Positions 51,979-59,567 of a stretch of DNA of 64,000 nucleotides are shown here, piece after piece. Each line of letters opens with the position of its first letter. The stretch's first letter is position 1. This stretch comes from Thalassotalea sp. HSM 43 (GTDB lineage: Bacteria > Pseudomonadota > Gammaproteobacteria > Enterobacterales > Alteromonadaceae), in the NCBI RefSeq assembly GCF_004752005.1, contig NZ_CP038493.1, forward strand, positions 2,132,302-2,196,301. Direction: 5' to 3'. The position numbers and the translations under genes were made by a program. Under the pieces are notes generated by a model, which ran no database searches, was not told where the DNA came from, and saw nothing but the letters and a program-made list of their open reading frames with translations.

Positions 51979-52671
51979 ATGTCATTTATTGAAATGTATG
52001 AACTACCCATTTTGCGTTGGCTACATATCGTCGCTATGGTGTATTGGCTTGGCGGTGAATGGGGCGTCTTTCAAACGTCTTACCATGTCGTAAATCGTAA
52101 GTTGGCGATGGAAGAACGTCGTCGACATATGCAAACGGCGTACAAAATCGATATTCTTGCCCGTACAGGTATCATACTATTACTGCCGCTCGGCCTGCAT
52201 ATGGGGCACTTGTGGGGCGTACAACCTTACGGTGGCAGTTTCTTGACGATTACCTGGTTATTCTTTGCCGGATGGTTGGCACTTTGTTGGAGCGCTTACT
52301 ATCACAGGGAAACCGATTTAGGTATAAAGCTGACCAAGTTTGACGAAGCCATTAGATATCTGGTGATTCCGGCGCTGATGATAGCCTCCGTCGCTTCAAT
52401 GTTAGGTTATGGCCCATTTGCTGGCGCCGAAGGGCAAAAGTGGTTTTCGATCAAAATCTTTATTTTCTCATGGCTTCTAGTCATCGGCTTGTTGTTACGC
52501 TTTATTATGCGCGAATGGACAATAATGTTCCGTCGCTTAGATGAAGAAGGTGATAACGATGACGTGGAAAATCAGCTATTAAAATCGATTCGCTTTGGTC
52601 GCCGCTTAGCGTATGTGTACTGGATAGGCATCCTTACGGTCGCATTCTTCGGCGCAGTAAAACCGTTATAG
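51979..52671 (+). CDS. Small membrane protein, CopD/DUF2269-like (copy 2)
   Basis: 230 residues with about five or six hydrophobic helices. The N-terminus LRWLHIVAMVYWLGGEWGVF matches the L-H-x5-YWLGG motif of the protein at 12045. The His in the first helix may bind heme. A charged loop (EEGDNDDVENQ) precedes the last helix in the cytoplasm. It stands alone with its own FNR-like site and terminator. The function is not known; a membrane redox role is possible. Confidence 0.78.
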   Translation: MSFIEMYELPILRWLHIVAMVYWLGGEWGVFQTSYHVVNRKLAMEERRRHMQTAYKIDILARTGIILLLPLGLHMGHLWGVQPYGGSFLTITWLFFAGWLALCWSAYYHRETDLGIKLTKFDEAIRYLVIPALMIASVASMLGYGPFAGAEGQKWFSIKIFIFSWLLVIGLLLRFIMREWTIMFRRLDEEGDNDDVENQLLKSIRFGRRLAYVYWIGILTVAFFGAVKPL

Positions 52672-52706
52672 AATTCTTGGTTCGTTTCTCTTTCAGAAAC
52701 CTTTAT

Positions 52707-52739
52707 GCCCGCTAACTCTGCAGTTTGCGGGCTTTTTTT
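52707..52739 (+). terminator. Terminator after membrane protein 2
   Basis: GCCCGC (52707-52712) and GCGGGC (52727-52732) with a 14-base loop, followed by seven T. Confidence 0.85.
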
Positions 52740-52791
52740 CAATACGTCTTAAGCAATCAATATACAGCGCCAAAATACTGAGTTTAATCCA

Positions 52792-52822
52792 GCACAACAG
52801 CTGTCATGGCAAGCTGTTGTGC
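52792..52822. repeat. Perfect 11-bp inverted repeat
   Basis: GCACAACAGCT and AGCTGTTGTGC flank a nine-base spacer. No T run follows. It lies in the 333-base gap between 52671 and 53005, which otherwise holds a terminator (52707) and an FNR-like site (52935). It may be an operator or a leftover of a mobile repeat. Confidence 0.7.
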
Positions 52823-52934
52823 CGCTTGATGAGATCAGCCTGCGGACATTCGTATTCGATTTTAATGCTTGCCCTGTGGACATTGACTGCGCTAACTTAG
52901 CCAGACAACAACAATACAAAGACAACAATGGAAA

Positions 52935-52948
52935 TTGACAAATCTCAA
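52935..52948 (+). promoter_or_regulatory. FNR-like operator before the DUF1838 gene
   Basis: TTGAC-AAAT-CTCAA, centred 63 bases before the start at 53005. Same left half as the site at 54047. The -10 position (about 52971, CAATCT) is poor. Confidence 0.45.
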
Positions 52949-53004
52949 AGCGTTAAGTCGTTTTATCAGTCAATCTGGGTCAAATTCCAAACAGGGGTAA
53001 CGCT

Positions 53005-53910
53005 ATGAAAACTAAATTGTTAGTAGCTGGTTTATTGGCGACATTGTTCGCTGGCACAGGTAATGCTGCCGATGCCATTGACCTAAACACACCGGAAGGT
53101 GCTAACCAGGCAATGCGCAAAATTATGTGTTCGACACAAGATGCCGAACCAGTGATTTACTGGTGGAAAGGAAAGGCGTTTTCGCGTCGTATGGGCGAAA
53201 AAGACAAGCACCTATTTAACGTAGAGGGCATGAATGTTCGTACCTGTACCACGGTAGATGGTGGCAAACGTGGTGAAAGTTATAAACTGGTGACACGTGA
53301 AATCTTGTTATATACCGATCCGAAAACCGGCGAGCCTCTGCAAAAATGGACTAACCCTTGGACCGACGAAGAATTAGACGTTATCCAAGTAACCAATGAT
53401 CCAGTGAATCAGAAAGTACGCTTTCCTCGCGATGAAAACGGTAAGCCGTATCCATGGACCAGTAAATTTGCTGGCGAAATGCGTCAAGGCAATTGGTGGA
53501 TGACATTCCCTGTGCCACTGTTCTACCACAATGTGTTAGGTGGTGATTATCAGAAACAGGTTGGCGGTGTGTATCATGCTACCGAAATGTTTAATTTTTC
53601 CGGTGATGTCGAGTCTTTGACCAGCGCTGATACCCGTACCGCAAAAGTGTTTGTTGGTTGGGTACGTATCTCAGACTGGCTACCGTGGATGATGATGTCT
53701 GGTCGTGAAGGTAGTATTTATATCCATGCCGGTGGTCATAAAGTCGATGACTTTGACGACATGGGCGAGACCATGAAGAAATACATTAATGACGTGGCAC
53801 CGTTATACAAAACCCCGCCGCCAGTTGATGATGAGCGAGCCAATGAGACCAGTTGGTCTACCTATAAAGACGATGTAGAAGGCGCAAAATTCACAACGCC
53901 TAGACACTAG
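53005..53910 (+). CDS. Secreted DUF1838-family protein
   Basis: 301 residues. Signal peptide about 1-21 (LLATLFAGTGNA). The rest is one DUF1838 domain: WWKGKAFSRRMGEKDKHLFNVEGMNVRTC, read as the family block, with ILLYTDP, NPWTDEELDVIQVTNDPVN and a Trp-rich WVRISDWLPWMM. The family function is unknown. It is periplasmic. The gene is alone, with a ribosome site GGGGT before ATG and a terminator after. Its placement among catabolic genes with similar upstream sites suggests a role in handling the same substrate outside the inner membrane. Confidence 0.83.
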   Translation: MKTKLLVAGLLATLFAGTGNAADAIDLNTPEGANQAMRKIMCSTQDAEPVIYWWKGKAFSRRMGEKDKHLFNVEGMNVRTCTTVDGGKRGESYKLVTREILLYTDPKTGEPLQKWTNPWTDEELDVIQVTNDPVNQKVRFPRDENGKPYPWTSKFAGEMRQGNWWMTFPVPLFYHNVLGGDYQKQVGGVYHATEMFNFSGDVESLTSADTRTAKVFVGWVRISDWLPWMMMSGREGSIYIHAGGHKVDDFDDMGETMKKYINDVAPLYKTPPPVDDERANETSWSTYKDDVEGAKFTTPRH

Positions 53911-53924
53911 TAACATTGATATCG

Positions 53925-53953
53925 AAAAGGTCGCTTTAAGCGGCCTTTTTTGT
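53925..53953 (+). terminator. Terminator after DUF1838 gene
   Basis: AAAAGGTCGC-tttaa-GCGGCCTTTTTTG: a stem with one G-T pair followed by a T run, 15 bases past the stop. Confidence 0.85.
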
Positions 53954-53997
53954 TTTAACGTTCTGAATTTTTTAGAGAAACTATAATTAATCTAGTA

Positions 53998-54011
53998 TTG
54001 ATCTACATCAA
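53998..54011 (+). promoter_or_regulatory. Perfect FNR box upstream of 54155
   Basis: TTGAT-CTAC-ATCAA, an exact match to the FNR/ANR consensus. It is 150 bases before the gene and 49 bp before the second site at 54047. Confidence 0.6.
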
Positions 54012-54046
54012 GCATTATCGTGGTTATCAAGCTTGGCTGGTGCAAA

Positions 54047-54060
54047 TTGACAAAAATCAT
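54047..54060 (+). promoter_or_regulatory. FNR-like operator at -41 of 54155
   Basis: TTGAC-AAAA-ATCAT, centred at 54053. A TATGAT -10 hexamer at 54086-54091 (five of six positions of TATAAT) places the start of transcription near 54098, so the centre is about 44 bases upstream, a class II activator position. Confidence 0.55.
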
Positions 54061-54154
54061 CGAAACACGGCGGCGTAAACGCCACTATGATTGCATATAG
54101 TGCGAAAGCTTGAATTGCCGTTCAAGCAGGTAAGCAGCAAAGACAGGAATAATA

Positions 54155-54892
54155 ATGAAACATAGAACCATTAGGGGCACGATAGCCTATACCAGTAAAA
54201 AGCCTGAGCGCATGGATCAAGAACGTGGTCGAGAATACTTTACCATTACTAACCAAAGTGATGGTGTAAAGGTATTGCAAGCGCACTGTGAAATCGATGA
54301 TCAACCTAATGTGATTCGCGATGTGGTTTTAGCGATGAATGCTGACTCGAGTCCAATCGATTGCAGTGTACGCTTATCGGTTGGTGATCGTTACGAAGGC
54401 TCTGGTTGGATACGTTTTGGTAAAGACTATGTTGAATGCGAAAGCCACAATCAGCGTGATGGTCGCATTAGCCAAAAAGTTGATATCGAGGCACCGGTTA
54501 AGTGGTTGCAAGCGCATCCGATTGTCGGCGATGCCTTGTTGATGAAAATATATGACTTGTCGCAAGGTCCAGGCAAAACCTTTTTTCCGGATTTATTTTT
54601 AACATCGCCAGATCATCGTGGTGCAACCGGACCATTATTGTTTAAGACCGGTTTTGGTATTCGCTATGTTGGCGAAGAGCAACTGACGGTCAAAGCGGGT
54701 ACCTTTAATGCGCATCACTTTCAAGTGGTTGATACGGCCGGCAATCTACCGGAAGAACATCCGCCGTACAATTTATGGTGTACAGCTGATGATGACTTCT
54801 TATTTCTAAAGGCTGGCGTTGACGGCTATATGATGACGCACTATGAACTTATCGAGTATCAAATAATTGAGGGAGGGTTAAATAATGACTAA
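54155..54892 (+). CDS. DUF3108/DUF6134-like barrel protein
   Basis: 245 residues, no signal peptide. The C-terminal half has the pattern YVGEEQLTVKAGTFNAHHFQVVD, as in DUF3108-type proteins where a beta barrel ends with a conserved AGTF turn. A similar stretch is seen in the protein at 8780. The substrate or ligand is unknown. It overlaps the methyltransferase gene by eight bases (start 54885 before stop 54892), so the two are translated together, in one operon with the small helical protein. Confidence 0.65.
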   Translation: MKHRTIRGTIAYTSKKPERMDQERGREYFTITNQSDGVKVLQAHCEIDDQPNVIRDVVLAMNADSSPIDCSVRLSVGDRYEGSGWIRFGKDYVECESHNQRDGRISQKVDIEAPVKWLQAHPIVGDALLMKIYDLSQGPGKTFFPDLFLTSPDHRGATGPLLFKTGFGIRYVGEEQLTVKAGTFNAHHFQVVDTAGNLPEEHPPYNLWCTADDDFLFLKAGVDGYMMTHYELIEYQIIEGGLNND

Positions 54893-56075
54893 ACCATTAC
54901 CGTCCTGGACGGCTCTCGAGCAACACGAGCTGTTCGCCAAAGGCAATCATGATGAAGTATCACGTCTTAATTTTCTAACCCACTTAAACGTGCATTTAGG
55001 CGGGCAAGTCTTGCCAGGGGTGAAAGTCGCCTATGACAAACAGGTATTGCCAGACATTGTTGAACAAACCGGCAAGCCACCAGAGGATCGTCATCAAGTA
55101 CGTAAGGCGATGATGAATAATGGCTATTTTCAGATGTGGAGTGCGTTACGTCGTAATACCATGGAAATGCGCCAACAAGCTGGCCGTGCACAAGTACTGC
55201 GACAAATAGAAGATATCGTCGATAAAGTAGAGCATTACAATAACGGTGCCGATACCTTGCAACTTGATGACAGTGTGCAAATTCCTGATAACGTTGGCTC
55301 GGTTGATATTCATTGTCAGCCAGGCTGCTATTACACCGAGTACTTTGCCAATGACGTTACCGTCGCGGCCAGTTACGATTTAGGCTTGTTTGTCACCACC
55401 GCAGGTTTGCTTGGTGCCTTAAGTGATGGCGGCGGTCAAGGCGTTGGAAAATATCTAGCGGACAACTTCCCAGATTTTAAACCAAAACGGATATTAGATA
55501 TTGGTTGTACCATTGGTCACAATGCGGTGCCTTTGGCGCAAGCATTTCCAGATGCCGAGGTTATAGCCATTGATGTTGCCCGTCCAAGTTTGCGTTACGC
55601 CCATGCGCGGGCCAAAGCCCTTGGCGTTGATAACATCAGCTTTGTTCAGGCCAATGCCGAAGATTTACCGCAATATGACGATCAATCCTTTGATTTGATC
55701 ACCACCGCTATGTTTTGGCATGAAACATCCGATCGCGCCATGCCTGCAATCTTCAAAACCATTAATCGATTATTGAAACCGGGTGGTTTAACTTTGCACC
55801 TTGAGCAGCCGCAATATGCTGGAATGGGTGCATATGAGCAGTTTATTCGTGATTGGGATACTTATTTTAATAACGAACCGTATTGGGGGCCAATGCATGA
55901 TGCCGATTTAAAACAGGTGGTCACCGATGCCGGCTTTAATGGCGATGATTTATTTCAAACCGGGGTGGTTTCTCTGGTGGATGAAAAAATATTTGGCAAA
56001 CGTGAAAAAGGCGACAGCGGTGAAGACTATGGACGCGCGCCGGTTTGGAACGCATTTGGCCTGTGGAAAAAATAG
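54885..56075 (+). CDS. Two-domain SAM-dependent methyltransferase
   Basis: 396 residues. The N-terminal part (about 1-190) has no family I recognise. The C-terminal part (about 195-370) is a class I methyltransferase: motif I ILDIGCTIGHNAVPLA, acidic motif II IAIDVARPSL, NAEDLPQYDDQSFDL and LLKPGG. It transfers methyl from S-adenosylmethionine to a small molecule; the target is not visible. Coupled to the DUF3108-like gene. Confidence 0.83.
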   Translation: MTKPLPSWTALEQHELFAKGNHDEVSRLNFLTHLNVHLGGQVLPGVKVAYDKQVLPDIVEQTGKPPEDRHQVRKAMMNNGYFQMWSALRRNTMEMRQQAGRAQVLRQIEDIVDKVEHYNNGADTLQLDDSVQIPDNVGSVDIHCQPGCYYTEYFANDVTVAASYDLGLFVTTAGLLGALSDGGGQGVGKYLADNFPDFKPKRILDIGCTIGHNAVPLAQAFPDAEVIAIDVARPSLRYAHARAKALGVDNISFVQANAEDLPQYDDQSFDLITTAMFWHETSDRAMPAIFKTINRLLKPGGLTLHLEQPQYAGMGAYEQFIRDWDTYFNNEPYWGPMHDADLKQVVTDAGFNGDDLFQTGVVSLVDEKIFGKREKGDSGEDYGRAPVWNAFGLWKK

Positions 56076-56101
56076 CGAAAAATATTGGGGAAGCAAAGAT
56101 C

Positions 56102-56455
56102 ATGACAGATATAGATAAAATCGCTTTGGCAGGGGCTAAAGCAAAAGGTAAACGCCCATATTTTTTGGCAGAGAAGCAAACAGAGCAGGTGTTATCTGTG
56201 GCAATGAGTTTAGCCATGGAGCTTAATGTGGTGCGTGAGCGCATGGCAACATTGGAGTGCTTGCTTGAGCAAAAAGGCGTGTTATCTCGTCAAGAAATTG
56301 AAGCGTTTAATCCAGATAAAGACGAAGTCGCCAAACGCAGCATTGCCACGCAAGAATATCTCGCCCGCATTTTGAGAATCATGCAGCAGGATAAAGAAGA
56401 AATGCTCGCTGATGATGACGATGTGGAAACAGTGCAACAAAAGCTCACGCGGTAA
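56102..56455 (+). CDS. Small helical protein of unknown function
   Basis: 117 residues, helical and charged throughout (KQTEQVLSVAMSLAMELNVVRERMATLE). No recognised domain. The start is ATG 56102; an earlier in-frame codon lies inside the methyltransferase gene. It is third in the DUF3108-methyltransferase operon, 26 bases after the methyltransferase stop, and ends at a terminator. It could be a small partner of the methyltransferase. Confidence 0.65.
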   Translation: MTDIDKIALAGAKAKGKRPYFLAEKQTEQVLSVAMSLAMELNVVRERMATLECLLEQKGVLSRQEIEAFNPDKDEVAKRSIATQEYLARILRIMQQDKEEMLADDDDVETVQQKLTR

Positions 56456-56473
56456 ATGTTGTAAAGGTTAATA

Positions 56474-56497
56474 AAGGTCGCAATAGCGGCCTTTTTT
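56474..56497 (+). terminator. Terminator after the methyltransferase operon
   Basis: AAAGGTCGC-aata-GCGGCCTTTTTTA: a stem with one G-T pair and a T run, nearly the same as the one at 53925. Confidence 0.85.
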
Positions 56498-56551
56498 ATG
56501 GCCGTAACAGGCGAATTATTCGGCAAGTAAATGCAGCTCCGCGGGGTTAGA

Positions 56552-56565
56552 TTGGCAAATGTCAA
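56552..56565 (+). promoter_or_regulatory. FNR-like operator before the RedY/SDR/imidase operon
   Basis: TTGGC-AAAT-GTCAA, centred at 56558. TAATAT at 56589-56594 can be the -10, placing the transcription start near 56601, 42 bases from the centre: a class II arrangement. This is the promoter of a long catabolic operon. Confidence 0.5.
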
Positions 56566-56626
56566 TTACAAGCAAAGCAAGGTCTGCGTAATATGTCCGT
56601 ACAAATTATAAAAAGGTGGAAAAACC

Positions 56627-56935
56627 ATGACAACAATCGTAGTGCTTTTTAACTTACAAAATGGCGTCAGCGAAGCTGATTATCAGCAATGGGCGAAAGA
56701 AACAGATTTACCAACCGCAGGTGGTTTGCCTTCGGTAGACAGTTTTGAGGTTTTGCGCAGTGAAGGGTTGTTGATGAGTGAAGAAACGCCACCTTATCAA
56801 TATATCGAGATTCTGAAAATCAACGATATGGAACAATTCGGTAAAGATGTCAGCACTGAGATTATGCAAAAAGTCGCCGCTGAATTTCAAAGCTTTGCCG
56901 ATCAACCTATGTTTATTATGACATCTAAGCTGTAA
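56627..56935 (+). CDS. RedY/HapK-like dimeric alpha/beta-barrel protein
   Basis: 102 residues. The sequence IVVLFNLQNGVSEADYQQWAKETDLPTAGG and IMQKVAAEFQSFADQPMFIM resembles RedY/HapK of prodigiosin clusters as I remember it. HapK has the ferredoxin-like dimer fold; RedY-type proteins are linked to pyrrole- or indole-derived natural products. Here it heads a catabolic operon ten bases before an SDR gene, so a pyrrole-like substrate would fit, but is not proved. Confidence 0.7.
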   Translation: MTTIVVLFNLQNGVSEADYQQWAKETDLPTAGGLPSVDSFEVLRSEGLLMSEETPPYQYIEILKINDMEQFGKDVSTEIMQKVAAEFQSFADQPMFIMTSKL

Positions 56936-56944
56936 GGAGCAGGT

Positions 56945-57787
56945 ATGTCTCAATATCCTGAATTACGCGGTAAAGTTGCGGTTATTACCGGGGCGGGTCG
57001 TCATAAAGGTTTAGGCGAAGCGATGGCGAAACGTTTGGCCAAAGAAGGCTGCAAGGTGATCATTACTGATATCGGTCATGCTGAAGGTGACCACATGCCA
57101 GAGTCAGCCATCGGCAGTAGCTCGGAAATGCAGCAAATAGTTCGCGAAATTGAAGACGCTGGCGGTGACGCACAAGCGTTTAACTGTAATGTCTTAAATG
57201 CTGACGAAGTTCGAGCGGCGGCGCAATTTGCCGTTGATACCTATGGCAGTCTTGATATCTGGGTTAACAATGCCGGTATTGGTTATTTAATGAAGCCCAT
57301 TTTAGAAATGGATGTTGCCGAATGGGATTCAGTGTTAAACGTCAATTTACGCGGCACCTTTCTTGGCATTAAATACGCCGCGGAGCAAATGGTTCAACAA
57401 GGGCGAGGCGGCAAAATCATCAATATTGGCTCGCAAGCATCAAAGTCGGCCTTCGCTCACGCCTCAGCTTATACCACCTCAAAACATGGTATGAACGGCA
57501 TCACACGTGTCGCGGCACAAGAATTGGGTCAGCATAATATTAATGTAAACCAAATCTGTCCGAACCATGTCACCACCGGTTTAGGCGCTTGGCAAAATGA
57601 CCATTTTAGTGAAGTCACTGGCAAAGGTTACGACAAATATATGCAAGATATGCGAGATCGTATTCCTATGGGACGTCCTGGTTTGCAAGACGATATCGCC
57701 AAAGCCTGTGCATTTTTATGTTCTGAGCAGGCCTCATACATTACCGGAGAATGTATGAATGTTTCCGGTGGCGAAGAATATCATTAG
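56945..57787 (+). CDS. SDR-family oxidoreductase
   Basis: 280 residues. Cofactor site VAVITGAGRHKGLGEAMA (an insert of HK), a DI at the end of strand 2, NNAGIGY, IINIGSQASKS and the catalytic YTTSKHG. Typical NAD(P)-dependent reductase or dehydrogenase of the 3-oxoacyl-ACP reductase type, cytoplasmic. Preceded by AAGGAG. Second gene of the operon, with 11 bases to the imidase-type gene. Confidence 0.87.
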   Translation: MSQYPELRGKVAVITGAGRHKGLGEAMAKRLAKEGCKVIITDIGHAEGDHMPESAIGSSSEMQQIVREIEDAGGDAQAFNCNVLNADEVRAAAQFAVDTYGSLDIWVNNAGIGYLMKPILEMDVAEWDSVLNVNLRGTFLGIKYAAEQMVQQGRGGKIINIGSQASKSAFAHASAYTTSKHGMNGITRVAAQELGQHNINVNQICPNHVTTGLGAWQNDHFSEVTGKGYDKYMQDMRDRIPMGRPGLQDDIAKACAFLCSEQASYITGECMNVSGGEEYH

Positions 57788-57798
57788 CAGGTAGCAAT

Positions 57799-58668
57799 AT
57801 GAGTAATTATCAATGGCCTAATGGCGCCCGTTTAGCATTATCGATTGTGGTTAATGTTGAAGAAGGCTCTGAATACAATGTAAAAGATGGCGATAAAGGC
57901 ATGGAGCCAGTCGACGAGTTACAAGTGCATTTGAAAAAACCAATGCGCAATTATGGTAACGAATCGAATTACCAGTACGGTATTAATGAAGGCGGACCGC
58001 GCATCATCAAGTTGTTGGATAAATATGATGTCCGTGCGACATGGACGGCGGCTGCCGTGTCATTAGAGCGTGCACCGTATTTAGCCGAGGCTATTCGCCG
58101 TCGTGGTGACGAGGCTTGTTCCCATGGCCACCGTTGGATTCACCAATTTAGAATGGATGAAGCGCAAGAGCGCAAATTTATTCGCGATGCGGCGGATTCT
58201 ATCGAAAAAACCACAGGTAAACGCCCGCAGGGTTGGTTGTCACGTTATTTATTGACCGAACATACTCGTCGTCTGTTGCAACAAGAAGGCTATCTGTATC
58301 ACATGGATGATTACAGCGCCGATGCACCTTTTTGGGATTCGGTAAATGGTTCCGACGAGCCTATGGTTATCGTGCCATATGCACTGGACTCAAATGACAT
58401 GAAAATGTGGGTGGCACCGTCTTATACCCCTGAAGCCTGGTTAAAATACGCCAAGGACAGCTTTGATGTGTTGTATCAAGAAGGCGCTGATACGCCACGT
58501 ATGATGAGTCTAGGCTTACACCTGCGAATTATTGGTCGTCCAGGTCGAATATGGGCTTTGGAAGAATTCTTCAAATACGTCAGCAGCAAAACCGATGTTT
58601 GGTATGCAACGCGTGAAGACATCGCTCGTCACTTCATTGAGCACAGCGTTAAGCCGGAGGCCAACTAA
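57799..58668 (+). CDS. PuuE/cyclic-imidase-type deacetylase-fold hydrolase
   Basis: 289 residues, NodB-type barrel. The N-terminus GARLALSIVVNVEEGSEYNV fits the allantoinase PuuE and cyclic imide hydrolase group rather than real polysaccharide deacetylases (where GGEN..HGD follows), and the inner motif is EACSHGHRWIHQF. Members open cyclic amides: PuuE opens allantoin, and the Pseudomonas putida imidase of about 293 residues opens imides such as maleimide and succinimide. No signal peptide. I chose ATG 57799 (AGG seven bases before). It is followed by the CitE-type lyase after one base. An alkyl-imide from pyrrole oxidation would be a fitting substrate (inference). Confidence 0.8.
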   Translation: MSNYQWPNGARLALSIVVNVEEGSEYNVKDGDKGMEPVDELQVHLKKPMRNYGNESNYQYGINEGGPRIIKLLDKYDVRATWTAAAVSLERAPYLAEAIRRRGDEACSHGHRWIHQFRMDEAQERKFIRDAADSIEKTTGKRPQGWLSRYLLTEHTRRLLQQEGYLYHMDDYSADAPFWDSVNGSDEPMVIVPYALDSNDMKMWVAPSYTPEAWLKYAKDSFDVLYQEGADTPRMMSLGLHLRIIGRPGRIWALEEFFKYVSSKTDVWYATREDIARHFIEHSVKPEAN

Positions 58669-58669
58669 T

Positions 58670-59524
58670 ATGGCAACCGCTAACTCATTACCGTTATTAC
58701 GAAGCCTACTATTTGTGCCTGGCTCACGGGCAGACAGGTTTAGTAAAGCCCATGGGGCAGGTGCAGATGCAATATGTATTGATTTGGAAGACGCGGTGCT
58801 GCCAAGCGATAAAGGTCTTGCTCGACAGGCGGTCATTGATTATTTGAACAACGGCGCACGAGTGTCTGATGTGGTGATCAGAGTGAATCATTTACTGAGT
58901 GACACCGGGGTTGCTGACATTAAAGCTATTGTGGCAAATAATCGCCATCCTGCGGCGATTATGCTGCCAAAAACCGCAAACAGTGAAGAAGTTGCCGTTG
59001 CAGATGAACTGCTGTCAGGCACAGGTATCGCCTTGATAGGCCTGTTGGAAACCGTCTCAGGCGTGCAAAACGCTGCTGCTATAGCCTGTGCCTCTGAGCG
59101 AGTTGAAGCATTGATGTTTGGCGGCGCTGATTACAGTGCTGAAATTGGTTGCGCCTTTGGTTATCAACCATTGTTGCTAGCACGCATGCAGTTATGCCAA
59201 GCAAAAGCCGCAAAAGCGATACAACTTATCGATGTACCTCATATCAATATGCAAGACCTTGAGCAGTGTTATCAGGAGACGATGCAAGTAAAAGACTTAG
59301 GTTTTACCGCTAAATCGGCGATTCATCCTAAGCAATTAGACGCTATTCATAATGCATTTACACCGAGTAAAGAAGAGATCAGCGATGCCAAAGCCATCGT
59401 TGACGCAGTAACCAGTGATGATGCCGGCGTTTTAGTGGTGAATGGTCGCATGATCGACCGACCGATAATCTTATCGGCGAAAAGAACAATGGCATTGGCA
59501 AAAGCTGCCGGTGTCGACGAATAA
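58670..59524 (+). CDS. HpcH/HpaI-CitE family CoA-ester lyase
   Basis: 284 residues from ATG 58670, which follows the previous stop by one base and the site GGAGG. Motifs: LLFVPGSRADRFSKAHGAGADAICIDLEDAV, ALIGLLETVSGV, MFGGADYSAEIG and AKSAIHPKQLDAI. The Arg, Glu and Asp are those of malyl-CoA/citramalyl-CoA lyases, which cleave a beta-hydroxyacyl-CoA to an acyl-CoA and pyruvate or glyoxylate. Followed by a MaoC hydratase, which would make such a substrate. Confidence 0.88.
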   Translation: MATANSLPLLRSLLFVPGSRADRFSKAHGAGADAICIDLEDAVLPSDKGLARQAVIDYLNNGARVSDVVIRVNHLLSDTGVADIKAIVANNRHPAAIMLPKTANSEEVAVADELLSGTGIALIGLLETVSGVQNAAAIACASERVEALMFGGADYSAEIGCAFGYQPLLLARMQLCQAKAAKAIQLIDVPHINMQDLEQCYQETMQVKDLGFTAKSAIHPKQLDAIHNAFTPSKEEISDAKAIVDAVTSDDAGVLVVNGRMIDRPIILSAKRTMALAKAAGVDE

Positions 59525-59567
59525 ACAGTATTAAACACGAATTAAGCAGTAAGGTTAGGAAATTATT

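Noticed and set aside
58532-58669. Longer N-terminus for the CitE-type lyase
   Set aside because: It would overlap the imidase gene by over 130 bases and lacks a ribosome site; ATG 58670 follows GGAGG.
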